Numbered from the stretch's first letter, positions 1 through 11,835 are shown. The stretch: 64,000 nt of DNA from Istiophorus platypterus (GCA_016859345.1 CM029121.1:2561329-2625328), one strand, 5' to 3'. Notes: generated by a model not told the origin, from the sequence alone. Translations and numbers: made by a program.

Positions 1-2315
1 GTGCCATGGATTACCCCAGTGTGACTTGCTCTGGGTCTCTAAGAGGAAGAGTGTGGGACATCTGTCCAGGCTCCGTAATCTAAACCTGCTGTTAACACAC
101 CTCGTGCACAGCCTGGCTTAAATATGGAAAAGTGAAAAAATAAAAGAAACTAAGAACTGTGAAGTTGGTGATATGGTGAAAGTACATTTACTCAAGTACT
201 CTACTCAAATGCAGTTTAAGCTAGAGAATGTTTACACTGTTGTTAGCTTGATCTAAGGACCTGAATACATATGTCACAAGTGGCAATGGAGTTATTAAAA
301 GAAGCAGAGCGTTAGCTCAGCAGAGCCCTGCCGTTGTGCTCGAATTGCTTAGTTGCCATCCGATGTTTTCAATATGCCTCAAAGTGATTGGCTCATTTCA
401 CAGCTATGTGCCTTCCAATCATATTCATGCCGGTGTACAGAGTGGAAATTTTAATCTGACACTTGACACTGTTAATCCTCTGATTGTGCCCCTGCCAACA
501 CCGTTTTCTGCTGCAGCTCCCTCCACTCCTTTACTGATAAATGTATTGAACGGACGTTGAAACAGAGAAGCCCAGAGTGGCTGTCTTGATGCTGGAGTTG
601 GTGAGAAGTAATTAGGGGGATGAGCGCATCAAACGTGGGCAGGAAGCACCCAGATATAGGGACAGGCATTGAGTACATTTTGGTTTGTGACACATTCCGG
701 CACAGCATGAATTGGATAATAAAGGAAGGATGTGGTGAATGTAACTTTCACTCCATTATGGTCCAGTCCAATAGAGGTTTGAATGTTGTACTGAACAATC
801 TCAGCATAATTCAGGCTGCACAGCTGTGGGAACTGTTGAGGGGGGAAATCTGTACTTAAAGTTAACTACACTTGTTCAGAAGGCAGACAGAAGTGTGACG
901 CACAGACTGCACCGCTAAACCACAGTTACAAAAAAATGACATTACATAAACACCAAATGTAGTTTCATAAGTTTGTCTCAGTTTCTTGTGCTTTCCCAAG
1001 TATTTGAATGAAAGAAAATATATTACACAGCCCATTGGTTGTTCATTTTTGTCCCACATGATTTTCTAATTCACATCTCACTAGAAATGTGGTCAGAGAT
1101 CAGAGATAAGACTTCTCTACAGTAATGGCAGCCAAGGTGAGATGAAACCATGAGCTTTATTTTGGCTTATTAGCCAACTGTTTTTTCAGTAATTGTTGGA
1201 GAGTAGAGTTTGCAAAAAACAATTTGGGGTCTACTTCCCAACATGGCAGCATGACCACATGCTGAGGCGATTGAATGGTCCGTGTGATGGACTTCTAAAC
1301 CAATGAAGGAAGGTTGCCCTGCTTGGGTGGCATTACTTAAGCAATGGCCATCAATTGCATGATTTAACTGTATGATCAGGGCATTCTCTAAAAGTGGCAA
1401 AAACAGGTTTTCCACACTCCTAAAGATAAGTCACTAGGTTTGGGCTCTTGCTTAATGCTGTCATATTTTCTGGTATTTCCTGGTTATTACCATGAAGATG
1501 AATCCAACAGCGGAGGCTTGGAAAGGGAAAAGTAAGGATATGTGGTCTTATGCATGCTTTAAAGCAACTAATCAATGTCATTTGGAGATTTAAAGGCTCT
1601 GTCCCCTTCCATGTGTCTGCTGTACATATCTGTGTCACCTGCTTCTTTTATTTTGCTGCAGAGACAGCTCATGTCACTCAGGTTCACCCACGTCCTGTGT
1701 TGCAGCTCCAAGCAACACATTTTGCTCATCACGTTACAAGACCGTGCCCTGGAAAAGGGGGAGGTTTTCACAGTGACCTGGACAAAAGCCAGATGAAACT
1801 CCTTTATGACCACTTAAAACAGAAGGCCATTGATTTTGTGAAGGAGAAATCAAATGATGATTGGTTGGGAACTGAACTGGTTGTACTGTTTGGACTGTAC
1901 ACAGACAGATCAGTTAACACACAGAGGAAAGCCCTATCACAAAAATGGCTATTCACATTAACATCAACAAGAGATATGGGCTGGCAGTGAATTTATAGGC
2001 TAATGAGACACATTAATCTAAAATCCCACCTCATAGACTCCCTGGGGCTGATCTATATTCTTCCCTCCTCTGTATTTCTGATTAGACAATAGAGAAAAAG
2101 AAAATAATAGAATATATTTAAGATTTCATGAAGAGGAAAAAGCTTGAATTAGCTTGAACTTGATTTGTCCAGAAAATACTCCCAAAAAGAGCACTTATTC
2201 ACATTGCATATTACAATATAAAAGTATAACTTTATAGTTATTATTCCTATGTCATGAAACAACCAGCATTTTGAGTGGCATCAAACCAGCCTCTTTGTTT
2301 GTCTCTGTCTCTCAG
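1..2315. other. Left flank / upstream intron of the SDR gene, no supported exon
   Basis: No exon can be assigned here with confidence. The SDR exon that begins at 2316 opens with a split codon, so at least one upstream coding exon exists, either hidden in this stretch or beyond the left edge. I looked for sequence encoding the SDR Gly-rich cofactor loop, the NNAG-like motif and the helix before the catalytic serine and did not find them. An open frame on the + strand around 1664-1990 follows a plausible acceptor (tttgctgcag), but its product resembles no family I know. Confidence 0.5.
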
Positions 2316-2434
2316 GTGATAAAATGTCCTGGAGGAGGTCAGCCATCATCAACGTCTCCACGCTCATCTCATCTGTGCAGAAATGTCCTGAGACCTTCCC
2401 TTTGGCACAGATGTATGCTTATAGGACCAGCAAG
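2316..2434 (+). CDS. C-factor-like short-chain dehydrogenase/reductase, exon with catalytic YxxxK (partial gene)
   Basis: Internal coding exon of a classical SDR of the C-factor/C-signal-like group that is widespread in fish. SDRs are NAD(P)(H)-dependent oxidoreductases; the physiological substrate of this group is poorly defined. The exon starts after a pyrimidine-rich acceptor (ctctgtctctcag) and ends at a donor (AAG/gtacat). It reads GDKMSWRRSAIINVSTLISS, then continues to MYAYRTSK. The serine stretch after the buried AIINVS strand would supply the catalytic Ser, and YRTSK is the SDR YxxxK signature. It begins with two bases of a split codon and ends on a codon boundary, which fits the exon at 4978. 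The cofactor-binding N-terminal half is not in view, so the gene is partial here. The family call is firm; the exact paralogue is not. Confidence 0.85.
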
Positions 2435-4977
2435 GTACATTTGACCTACATAAAAAATGAATTCCCCAGGCTAACTGCTTTATTCAGGGAGAATTAAAAG
2501 TAAGAGCACAGTACCCTTGTTTTATCTCTGGAGGACTACACCTTAATTTGGTTTCATGACACCATACCAAACCACAGGGACAAAGTTCAGGATCAAATTC
2601 AGACCTAAGGCTGGATTATCCCAACATTATTCCTTGTTTCTTCTGCCCACTAAATATATTTATTTTGCTTGCCATTATTAATTTAAGGATAAAGTGGGCA
2701 TTTTTCTATATTTTTCAAATTTTTTTTAACAAAAACCAATGATGTACCTGTCCATCTCTCAACTCTTTCTGACTTCCCCCCTGTGCCTGTGGTTCTAAAC
2801 TCTAATTTCATTGGTTCCTACTGAAGATGCAAATCTTTAAAAATATCTCACAAATGTTTAGTGTCATTCTGAAACCCTAAAAAACAAAAAACAAAAACAA
2901 AGGTAACCTCCCTAAACTAGTGGCCATTTTTTAAAATCAATTTTTTAAATAATGTTAGTCAGACAGGAGGAAATGATGTATTTTTGGGGACTATTTTCAG
3001 CAGCATGTTAATCTCCATTCGTTGCTTTGGTGAGTATATCTGGCAACAGGAAGTTGTGTGCGACTGAGTCAGAATAAATGTAAGTGTTTGTGTTCATGGT
3101 GATGAAGGAACATGTCACCCAGTACAGCAGTCTGATCATTGATAGGTTTTTAATTGTTTTTGGATTATATCATGCTTTGGCTACACACACAATACCTGTT
3201 CCAAACTTCTTCCATTATGGAATTATGGAGTCTGTCTCTGAGCACTGTAGTTAGTTTCTTTGACCTCATGGCTTGGTGTTTGCTCTGATACGTCTTGTCA
3301 GCTGGGAGACAGGTGTGTAGACAGGTGTGTGTCTTCAAAATCATGTCCAATCACCTGAATTAACCACTGAACTCCAATCAAGTTGTAGAAGAAAGTTGTT
3401 GTCCGTTTTGAGGGGTTTAATGAGGGAAAAAATTAATTTAAACAATTTTAGTATGAGGTTGCAACATAAAAGGTGTGAAAAAGTAAAGGGAGCTCTACGT
3501 ATGATTCAAATTAATTGTTTAAATTGTTTGAGTGTTTATATAATTTTTTAGAGAGCAAGCACTTCATCTGTCATTCATGTCTATAATGAAATGAGTTAAA
3601 GCTCAGTTTTAAACACACATTTGAGTTTTATAAATCATTCATAGTTTACAGAAAGTTAAGTTTTGGGCCCCTTTTAAAGGCAAATAGAAATATACTTGTC
3701 CAGGATTAATACAGGATTTAATACAGTGAAAAAATGACCTTACAATGAGGCCTTTGTTTGGGCCAAACTTTTTTGACATTTGAACAATTCCCCCTGTACA
3801 CCCAATGTACAGCATCCGCTTTTGAGTCATGCTGTGAATTGGACAACACAGAAACATTGCATAGTTTTTGACTGTATGTTCCAGTCACCAATCTCTCTTC
3901 TCATGATCCACCCCTACAGTGTGTTCACACACTGTTCTTTTCTGACTTCTCCCTGACTCTCCTGTCAGCCCTGTTGCACCATCCAGGGCACGGCAGCTTC
4001 CACATTCATCATCCCTATATTACACATTAAATGATGTTGCATTATCTCCGACCTGAGGAGAGGCTTAATGAGTCTGAATAAATAAAAAACTGGTGTTAGT
4101 GTTCAGACAACTTATGTACACTGTCTGTCAATATTAATGATGAGTTTGATCTGATTGCAGAGTCTTTGATTGTCCTGTAAGGAATCTGTCCAGGTTCCCT
4201 TGTTACTCTTCATCACTACACTCTGTAGGGGCCTTTTTCTGTGCAGTCAAAACATTGAACAGTAAACTGATGACACTCAGCTATGTATCTTTCTGATGTT
4301 AATTCATGGTACACGGCAAGAGCAGCACCAGACCTAATTACAATAAAAAAATTCTGAGCAAACATGCACACATGTACCAGCCAGGGCTGTGGAAATGACA
4401 CACTTAACTATTAATCACTTAGTATTTGGCAGGCAGAAAGGATTGGAGTCATATTGTTATAATAATATTTCTAAAGCAGCATTCTGTGCTAACTGCTTTC
4501 AGGGACTAATCCTCGAGTCCAAAACAAAGGCAGTTGGAATAACTGTATTGATGTAGTATTGATGTATTGATGTAGTATTGCTGAAATAAAAACTAAGGGA
4601 ACAGTGTTATTCCAAATCCCTAGAAACTACACCAAGGATATACCCCCCGTGAGCAACACTCTTCAGAAATGCTTTGGAAACAATGACTTTGTTTGAATGA
4701 TAATTTCTTTAAAGGGCTGTAACAGAAGGCATTGACTTTTTGAATCTTAGATCCTTAAGCAGAGACGGAGGAAGGAAGCAGCAGTGAAACCATGATGAAG
4801 AAGATAGAAGCATATGAAAGCATATGCTTCTATCCAAACTCTTTTGAATGGCTTCAAAAATCCTTTTTCTCGCATAAGCAACACTGAAGAAAAAGCATAT
4901 TGATTATTTTTTTCATTTTTAAAATTGCTGAGGTTTTGCTGAACAGAGCTTCTGTCCTGTCTGCTGTTGGTCACTAG
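2435..4977 (+). other. SDR intron, containing a copy of a locally dispersed repeat
   Basis: This intron separates the catalytic exon from the next SDR exon. About 2740-3380 contains one copy of a dispersed repeat that reappears near 27.7 kb and 56.1 kb in the same orientation. A short imperfect tandem of tattgatgtag lies around 4546-4580. I see no other coding or RNA feature. Confidence 0.6.
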
Positions 4978-5088
4978 GCAGCACTGAACATGCTGACTCG
5001 CTGTCAAGCTGAGGACTTCAGGATACACAACATACTGGTGACAGGCATCCACCCAGGCTGGGTGCGCACTGACATGGGAGGAGAAAAG
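4978..5088 (+). CDS. C-factor-like short-chain dehydrogenase/reductase, penultimate exon (partial gene)
   Basis: This 111-bp exon (37 codons) follows acceptor tggtcactag and ends at donor AAG/gtgagc. It begins AALNMLTRCQAEDF, the helix that directly follows the YxxxK lysine in this family, and continues to HPGWVRTDMGGEK. The PGWVxTDMGG segment is the conserved C-factor version of the SDR PG motif next to the nicotinamide site. Its frame joins exactly to the exons on both sides. No stop, frameshift or substitution of a conserved residue is seen, so the gene looks intact as far as it is visible. Confidence 0.88.
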
Positions 5089-5278
5089 GTGAGCTGATGG
5101 AGAAAAGAATGACAAGTACTGTGGGTCTTTTAATTACATAAAGGGAAAGGTAACACTTGTATTTTCAGCAGGTTTTATGAACTATACCATACATTCACTC
5201 TGAAAAATTAATAATGCAATGTTTTCCCCTTTCATTTCTATTGACGTTCCTCTTGCTTGTGTCTGTTGTCTCCCCCAG

Positions 5279-5392
5279 GCTCCTTTGTCCACCAAGGAAA
5301 GTGCACTTGGCATGCTCAATGTAATTTCATCACTCAGCAATAAAGATAGCGGGATGCTCCTAGACTGGCAGGGCAACACAATCCCCTGGTAG
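5279..5392 (+). CDS. C-factor-like short-chain dehydrogenase/reductase, terminal exon with stop (partial gene)
   Basis: Terminal coding exon of 37 codons plus TAG, after a pyrimidine-rich acceptor (ttgtctcccccag). It reads APLSTKESALGMLNVISSLS and ends in DWQGNTIPW. The APLS...ES..GML block and the C-terminal W.G...PW are typical of C-factor-like SDRs, where this tail packs over the active site. The stop lies about 5.1 kb from the bcar1 stop on the opposite strand, so the two genes are convergent. An RFX X-box-like sequence begins three bases after the stop codon. Confidence 0.88.
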   Translation, partial: APLSTKESALGMLNVISSLSNKDSGMLLDWQGNTIPW

Positions 5393-6108
5393 CAGTTACC
5401 ATGACAACCACGCCAGACCAACCAGACTGATCATTTCTGCATATGAACGTAAAAAAGACTGTTTAACAGGGTGTTGCTGCTGCAGCAACATCCACCTGTG
5501 TCTGTGACATGGAACATGTTAGCTATAAGTTGCCTCTAAATTCTCTTATCAGAATCTTTGGGTGGAAAAATACACTTTTTAGAAATTAATATTCGATAAC
5601 ATTACTTGTGTTCTAGTATAACTGTTTAATTTGAGCAGAAGTGGATATTTAAATGATAAACACAAGTCCCAGGGTACATTTTTCTAACTGCAAAATGAAA
5701 ACTGCTGGAATTAGACTGCACTACGCCTGTGGATCTTCATATCTGAGTATATTAAAAGATAGGTTCATATTTTTCCAAGTATGTTTCAATGCAATACTCA
5801 TTTGGCCATATGTATGTTAATGAGTTGAGAATTATCTGTTGCTATAATTTTTCCTCCCATCCATACTGGCCATGAAGTGAGTCCTTCAAAGAGTTACTCC
5901 ACTCTAACTGATGGGAGACTAAGCCCACAGTCCTCTTTTTGTGTAAAAAATCGTTCTAAAGTTCAGCTGAAGTTAAAACGAGGCCTTGGCAACCTGAGAT
6001 GAACCAAAAATATTATAGGCACTTTAGTATGAATTTCTCTCTTTGTATTAAGTCAGAAATAGTTCTTGCTAAACTTTGTGGAGGGATATGTTGTGGTAGA
6101 GCACCAGC

Positions 6109-6114
6109 AATAAA
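6109..6114 (+). terminator. Candidate polyadenylation signal of the SDR gene
   Basis: AATAAA in the sense orientation, about 0.7 kb after the SDR stop codon. It is the first canonical signal after the coding region; another copy lies inside the coding exon near 5338. A second candidate is at 6585-6590. Only the motif and its position support the call. Confidence 0.35.
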
Positions 6115-6584
6115 CTCTCACACAACTACCAGGAATCAGATAATCACTAGATTTGTCCAACTCTGGCTCCTGAAGCCTCATTTTAGCTTCAGTTGAACTT
6201 TCTAATGCATTGGTGTTTTTTGTGCTGGGGATGTGTAAACATCCTCGTCTCAGAAACCTGACAGAAACCAAAGTGGATTCATCCTCCTCCTGCAGTGACT
6301 CAGTCAGCTCAGAAATGAATGATCCCAGATGAGACACCTCAACATCTCAGCCAATCAGAAACCTGTTAAATATTAGAGTCATGTTTACAGAGAGCTGAAT
6401 ACTAAAGCACATGTACTGGAAATGTATCCAAGTAGCTGGTTTTATGAACTGACAAAATCCCTTACTCCATTCCCTGGACATCTGTCTAACTAGCTGGCTT
6501 TTTTAGTGGAGGAAAAGTGTCAATAATTGTTTTCTTTGTTTGTTTTTATTTTTCTTTCTGTCCCATGTACTACTACCTGTCTGA

Positions 6585-6590
6585 AATAAA
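6585..6590 (+). terminator. Alternative polyadenylation signal of the SDR gene
   Basis: AATAAA on the + strand about 1.2 kb after the SDR stop, within ctgaaataaaggtaac. It is an alternative to the signal at 6109. Transcript ends would decide between them. Confidence 0.3.
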
Positions 6591-6940
6591 GGTAACTGAA
6601 CTGATTTGTGGCCCAAGGCTCTAAATTGAGCAGCACTATAATGCTCTACAAAGACAACATTGCACGCATTCTCAAAATGACAGCCCTAAATCATGTTCCT
6701 CTCCAGAGAAGGGTCATGTCTGAAGTCCTCCAGCCTGCACAGGTGCCAGGAAACGCCACTGAGAACTGAGACCAAATTCAAACAACACTGGAATTTCCTC
6801 CAGTGGAAACAATGCATTCTTCTCTCTGTATGAAATCTCGCATTTTCACTTCTGTGGTTATTACTACCCACTAGAGGCCACTTTAGAAATTATACTAGAT
6901 AACAATAACCAGAAAGCTTCACTGTCATAGTGTATACAGT

Positions 6941-6954
6941 GCTCCCCCTACTGG
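6941..6954 (-). promoter_or_regulatory. CTCF-like motif
   Basis: The - strand reads CCAGTAGGGGGAGC, close to the CTCF core CCAsyAGrkGGCrs with one mismatch. A weaker opposite-strand match (CCACTAGAGGCC) lies 70 bases away at about 6869. They sit between the two convergent genes. Confidence 0.35.
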
Positions 6955-7189
6955 CGATGCAAAGTGACAACAAGTTTTTCATTACATTTGCATTTTCATA
7001 GTGGTAACCACCTCTCTAAACATATACACAAATACACACACACACACACATATATATATGTACATGTACTTCTATATGTGTGTGTTTGTGTTTCCCTGAA
7101 TCAGTGGTTACAAAACGCTGACTCACATTTTAAGGATTCCTGTTATTAACATGGACTACTGTTGAAAATCTGTAGTCCCATGGCACACA

Positions 7190-7650
7190 ATTCGTTGAGT
7201 GATGACACTTGAAGCAACACTTTTTGGCAGTGGATCAAATGATAAGTTCCTCTCGTCTTTATGGAGCTCTTTGAGCCCCTTTCAGCTCATTGTTTTGGTT
7301 TACAAGCTCACAACTTCACTAATTTGGTTCAGTTTCAACCCTCATCACCTTAGTTTCCAGCAGCATCTGTTTTCCCTAAAAAAAGCCAATGCTCAGCAGC
7401 AAAAAGCAGACAGACACAGTCAGAGACCAGCTGGTGAACATAGTGGAGCATTTAGCAGCTAAAGAGACAGCAATTTTCCTCAGGAGCTGGTAGAGACCAA
7501 AAACAGAGCTAAGAGAGAGGGAATACTGGACTTAGATTCATCAGGCTACATAAATCCACATGAATGTGAATGCAGCTCTCGCTGCTAGATGTGTTTGCTG
7601 AGTGCAGTTGTTTGCCAACATGTCAGACATGAGAACTTCAAAAGGCCAAC
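7190..7650. repeat. Dispersed percomorph-type repeat (unclassified)
   Basis: Text such as gctaaagagacag, gagaccaaaaacagagctaa and gacttagattcatcagg matches, from memory, a non-coding repeat that recurs in many spiny-rayed fish loci. Its class (MITE or SINE-like) cannot be settled from this window, and the ends are approximate. It supports a percomorph origin. Confidence 0.5.
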
Positions 7651-8643
7651 ATTTATCCACCATGTGTGAGTTTAAGCTTGTTGTGAAGCTGGTGGTGTTA
7701 AAAGTGGTGTAACTGCTGTGTACTTGTGCCTTTGTACCCTTCCCTGTGCCTTAGGGAAGGGTATAAAAGATATAAAGGATTCTCTCACTGAAATCTGCTC
7801 TACCACTGTGATTCTAGGTACTTCCTCAGCAGTAGTTACTTATAGGTCAGGTGTGTTATGCTCTAGTGTATTACCTTTGCCAAACAATAATTTCAGCCAG
7901 TGAGCACAGTACAGCCCAAAATATGGTGGTAAAATACAGTGGGACCTTGTATATTGCTACAGCTCTACTCCAAACACTTTTTGTACTTCTGATATTTTTG
8001 CAAGTTTGGAGCCCTTGAAGTTAAATTGAATATTTTCTGATTCTTTGTAAACTACCCTCTTATCTAACTGAATTGGGTTTAAACCTCTGCTGAACATCCA
8101 AGGAACCCTAAGGATAACCTGCAATTCTTTTCATGTAAATTGTTGTTGTGGAATGTTTTGTTATTGAATCATTAAAAAAAAATATATCTTTTTTTTTTCC
8201 CCAAACAAACAATATTTAATTTTATGAAAGTAATAATTAATATAGATCTGTCAGATATAGAAGTTGTTTGGTCTTGCATAATATTTGAGTGCCACAGATT
8301 TGCTAGATATTAGCCTATGAGCTGAAGATGACACTTTTTTTAACATATTTTGAATGTAATTTTTTAATTTCAATTTCCTTTAAAATTTTTATGCTCAAGT
8401 GTTAGTATTCATTGCAGGTTAATAAAATGCCATTATATGATATTATTCTTTTATTATTTGATCATTGAAAATATTTTTTGTAACTTTTGCTGGCTCTAAC
8501 ATTTAACATAACAATTCAGTGGTTTTATTTATTTATATTTATTTTTATATCTGTACTATGTTGACCCCAAGGTTATCTATCTAAAGTTCAAATTATTTTC
8601 AGAAAAAAGATCAAATGAAGGAATAGTATAACATCTTTATTTT

Positions 8644-8650
<7 letters not shown>

Positions 8651-8688
<38 letters not shown>
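8651..8688. repeat. (AT)n microsatellite
   Basis: About 19 uninterrupted AT units within a wider AT-rich block in the bcar1 3' flank. Confidence 0.95.
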
Positions 8689-8690
<2 letters not shown>

Positions 8691-8799
8691 GCAATGAATT
8701 TTAACACTGACATAGAAAAAGTTTCAAGGAAATTGAAATAATCCTTGTGAAATTATATTGTCAAAATATGTTTAAAAGTGGCTTTTTCAACTCCAAAGC

Positions 8800-8805
8800 T
8801 TTATT
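8800..8805 (-). terminator. Candidate distal polyadenylation signal of bcar1
   Basis: TTTATT on the + strand is AATAAA on the - strand. This is the first canonical signal downstream of the bcar1 stop (about 1.7 kb). Further copies lie at 8636-8641 and in a cluster at 8524-8543. Variant ATTAAA signals nearer the stop (9461-9466 and 9344-9349) are alternatives. Confidence 0.35.
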
Positions 8806-9460
8806 TAGCCACACCTGTAGCGCTCAATTATTATACAAGACCTAATAACTAAGTTGATAATTGTAACTTTCAGCAACTTTCAGCAACAACTATTTACTTG
8901 AATAGATGTTGCAAATTATCTTGAGGGTTTCTTGGACGTTCAGCACAAATTTAAGCCCAAACCTTGAAAAATAAGCAGTTTACAAGGTATCACAGAAATG
9001 ATCAAATTTAGCTTCAAGGGCCAAACCTGAAAAAAAAAATCATAATTAAAAAAGTATTTGAGTCGAGTTAAGGGATTTTACAAGGTCCCATGAATTTTAA
9101 AGATATTTTTGTATGAATTTTTTCAAGAAAATCCACAGCGCGACCTGGAAGGCCCTGGGTGATTTGGTACGGAACGATCACTATGCAGATACCCCAAAAA
9201 CCATCCAAAGGGGGTGGTGTATGACTCATACTTCATATAAATCATTCTTCCAAGAAAAAAAAATACACCCTCCCCCAAAACAAAAAAAAAAAAACAAAGA
9301 AAAAAAAACACATCAAAGTTTCAGAGAAAAGAAGAAAAGCAGGTTTAATTTCATCTGTTGTCTTTAACCTTTTACACTCCTCTTCTCTAGCACATGCCTC
9401 TTACAAAACAACCTACGTATAGTTTTCCAAAAAAGCAACTGAGATGGCACTGAGATCATC

Positions 9461-9466
9461 TTTAAT
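9461..9466 (-). terminator. Candidate proximal polyadenylation signal of bcar1 (ATTAAA)
   Basis: TTTAAT on the + strand reads ATTAAA on the - strand, the commonest variant signal, about 1.0 kb past the bcar1 stop. A second copy is at 9344-9349. Confidence 0.25.
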
Positions 9467-9807
9467 AACTGCAGTAAGTGGACAGTTGTGCGGACATCCT
9501 TGGGCAGCTTTGTTGCCTGCACTGGTGGACTGAACCCAATGTGGACAACTCATTGAACCACAGGCGGTAAGGTAGTGCTCAAACACAGAGGCAACATGGC
9601 AACATGTAGAGCTGTCAGTGTGTCATCGTGTGAAGTTTAAAGATGGGTGTGTGCTCCAGTGTTTTCTTGGAAAGTGTGCCTCAGTCAGGGGATGGCGAAG
9701 AGCATAGACGTACTACAACACAGTCATACATATCATCTGGAATTTACACATCCATGACAATAATGATACACGGGTCAAGAATCAGAGCCATAATTATACG
9801 GTATAGC

Positions 9808-9827
9808 AATAATAATAATAATAATAA
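9808..9827. repeat. (AAT)n microsatellite
   Basis: Short run of about six to seven AAT units in the presumed bcar1 3' UTR. Confidence 0.9.
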
Positions 9828-10482
9828 CCAGTATTGATAGTGTCTAAAAACTACACTTATGTTTTCATCTTTTCTTCAAAAAAAAAAAAAAGAGCCATAT
9901 ATTTATATTTATATACTGGAAGTTCTTTAGTCTTTTTTCTTTCTGGTTTTCTGACTAAACAGGTAACTTAAATATTTACAATGATTATTTTACAACCATT
10001 GGCCCAGCCCACTGATGATAAAATGTTCCTTTTAGTTTGTCTAGAATAAAAAGCACGCAGTGGAAGGAGGGATGAGAGAGGAATGGTCCCAGTGAAAGGC
10101 GAGGTAGGGAGGGATGTAAGGTCAGCGTCCCCGATCCCAGACAGTGTCCTAGACAGGGTCCCAGACAGGGTCCCAGACTGGGCCTCAGACCCCCAGGACC
10201 CGGGGCCACACAGGTTTTCCCATGCTACATATCAGAAGCGTAAGGAAGGAAAGCCTCACCCTGTCGAGGCACACGGGGTCTCCAACCTCACACTGGAAGG
10301 GTGTACAGGGTTTCCTGCAGCACTTGGTGCTCCAGGGGTCTCCAGGTCCTCTGACCCCCTGTTAGAGGGGTGTACGGGTTCGTCCACCCAGCGTTACAGG
10401 GAGGATTTACTGCCCCATGTTCCTGGGACATCTCAGTTTGTGTCACTGTTCAGTATTTTTTTTCCTCCTCCCCCCTCAACCC

Positions 10483-11028
10483 CTACATGACCAGCAGCTG
10501 TCCCAGCACCATCCTGAACTGCTGCGTGTACCCTGCCAGCTCCCTCACCCTCTCAGTCATCTCCCTGGCAGCTCCGGGGGAAGGATACTGAAGCGCCGCC
10601 GTCTTTGTACTGATCACAATTTCTTTGAGTTTTTCGCAGAGCATGTTGCTGCTCTGGGCCACCCGCGCCCTCACCTCAGGAGACTTGGCCTGGCGTGACA
10701 GCGTGTCTCCAATGAACACTAGCTTGTGCGCGCTGAGGATGACAAACTTGCTGTGCGCCACGAAGATCTTGGGCGGCTGATTGGAGTTGACGGCGGTGAA
10801 GAAGGCGTCGATGGCGTTGGTCACCGTGGTGACATTCTGCTCGCACTGCTCCTGATAGAAGAGGAGGAGCTGCCGGTCACCGTGGCAAAGCTTGGAAGAA
10901 GAGGGGGCTCCTGAGCCGTTCTGGGCCAACTGGTTGGCCAGAGGGTGGTGGGGGGACGGGACCCAGCCCGTCATATCATTGTTAATTGGCCGGCTGACTT
11001 CCTGCTCTAACCGTTCAAACTGTTTAAT
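10483..11028 (-). CDS. bcar1: bcar1 exon 8: C-terminal FAT-like four-helix domain, stop
   Basis: Terminal coding exon of 181 codons plus TAG (protein residues 788-968), entered from acceptor tcctttcag. It opens IKQFERLEQEVSRP, a signature of Cas-family C-termini. After a proline/serine linker (about 805-833) comes the helical core: DRQLLLFYQEQCEQN, then NAIDAFFTAV, PPKIFVAHSKFVILSAHKLV, FIGDTLSRQ, and the final helix ending VLGQLLVM. In mammals this domain resembles the FAT domain of FAK, binds BCAR3/NSP proteins and targets the protein to focal adhesions. The NSP-binding surface lies in these helices, so the function is probably kept. No frameshift or in-frame stop is seen. Confidence 0.95.
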   Translation of the reverse strand: MKQFERLEQEVSRPINNDMTGWVPSPHHPLANQLAQNGSGAPSSSKLCHGDRQLLLFYQEQCEQNVTTVTNAIDAFFTAVNSNQPPKIFVAHSKFVILSAHKLVFIGDTLSRQAKSPEVRARVAQSSNMLCEKLKEIVISTKTAALQYPSPGAAREMTERVRELAGYTQQFRMVLGQLLVM

Positions 11029-11563
11029 CTGAAAGGACAGGAGAAGGAGAAAGTTAATACTAAATGATAATAATTGTAAACTACAACAATTATCCAAAAA
11101 TCAGCAACAATTTAGATGATCCACAATGTTAGGTCATTAATGAGACAAAAGACATACTAGTGAAACCGGCCCACACAAGATAGAGAAAGGCTAAAAAAAC
11201 CACAACCGAAGCACTTTTATTTAGTGAAAAAACTAGTGGTGTGAGCCAGGTTTTTTCAGTAGCGTATGTCACAAACAATTAAATCTGGTGGTGTAAAATG
11301 TTAAATAATTAAAATTGCTTATAATGATTTGAGTACGTCTGTGTAGCCTAAGAGAGGTCGCTCACCCAGAGAGTCATTATCAACACCTGCAAGCGTATAC
11401 AGCTTTTTAGCCTCTTTTAGCTCAAATGTTTTGGCCTGAAAAGAACTTTATAAGGTGATGACATCACAGTTGTGTGTCTGTCCCCGTGTGGCCGCTCATT
11501 TATGGTGCCATCTATGTTCACTGTCTCACACACACACACACTCACACACTCACACAGGGTTAC
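11029..11563 (-). other. bcar1 intron 7
   Basis: Ordinary short intron. Its 5' end (about 11528-11558 on the + strand) is a broken (CA)n run, so the transcript carries a GU-rich tract starting about ten bases after the donor. Nothing else is recognised. Confidence 0.8.
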
Positions 11564-11653
11564 CTGTTGCTGTTCCAGTTGGGTCTTGTTGTGTCGGATG
11601 ATGTTGCCTTTCTCCAGCAGCTGTCTTTGGTTCTTCTCAAACTCCTCCTTTCC
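11564..11653 (-). CDS. bcar1: bcar1 exon 7: linker into C-terminal domain
   Basis: Exon of 30 codons (residues 758-787), between acceptor ctgtgtgtcag and donor CAG/gtaacc. It reads GKEEFEKNQRQLLEKGNIIR and ends in HNKTQLEQQQ. It follows directly on the YDYVHLQ Src-binding motif of exon 6, as in mammals (human VHLQGKEEFEK). It is highly charged and predicted to be helical, and leads into the FAT-like bundle. Being a multiple of three with phase-0 borders, it could be skipped without a frameshift. Confidence 0.95.
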
Positions 11654-11835
11654 CTGACACACAGACATAGACCGTTACCACTACTCCTTGCACCTGTTTG
11701 GGCTCAATAGAAAGATCACTAGTAATAAGCAGCCACTGTCTCCCTCTAATGGTGAAAAAAGGAACTGCAATAACAATTGCTGGGACTTTCAGTATCGCCT
11801 CACAGGCATTTCTGGCTCTTGCTGACACCCAGGAA

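Larger units (their letters stand above)
5393..10482. other. Convergent intergenic region and 3' UTRs of the SDR gene and bcar1
   Basis: This is the space between the two convergent stop codons. It contains candidate polyadenylation signals for both genes, CTCF-like motifs near 6868 and 6941, a dispersed repeat at about 7190-7650, an AT-rich block at about 8160-8690 ending in an (AT)n run, A-rich sequence at about 9255-9310, and an (AAT)n run at 9808-9827. I found no coding exon. Confidence 0.6.

Noticed and set aside
1664..1990. Open + strand frame after a plausible acceptor, with a protein-like, charged C-terminal part
   Set aside because: It matches no SDR segment or other family that I know, and does not join the exon at 2316. 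It is probably chance or old repeat.
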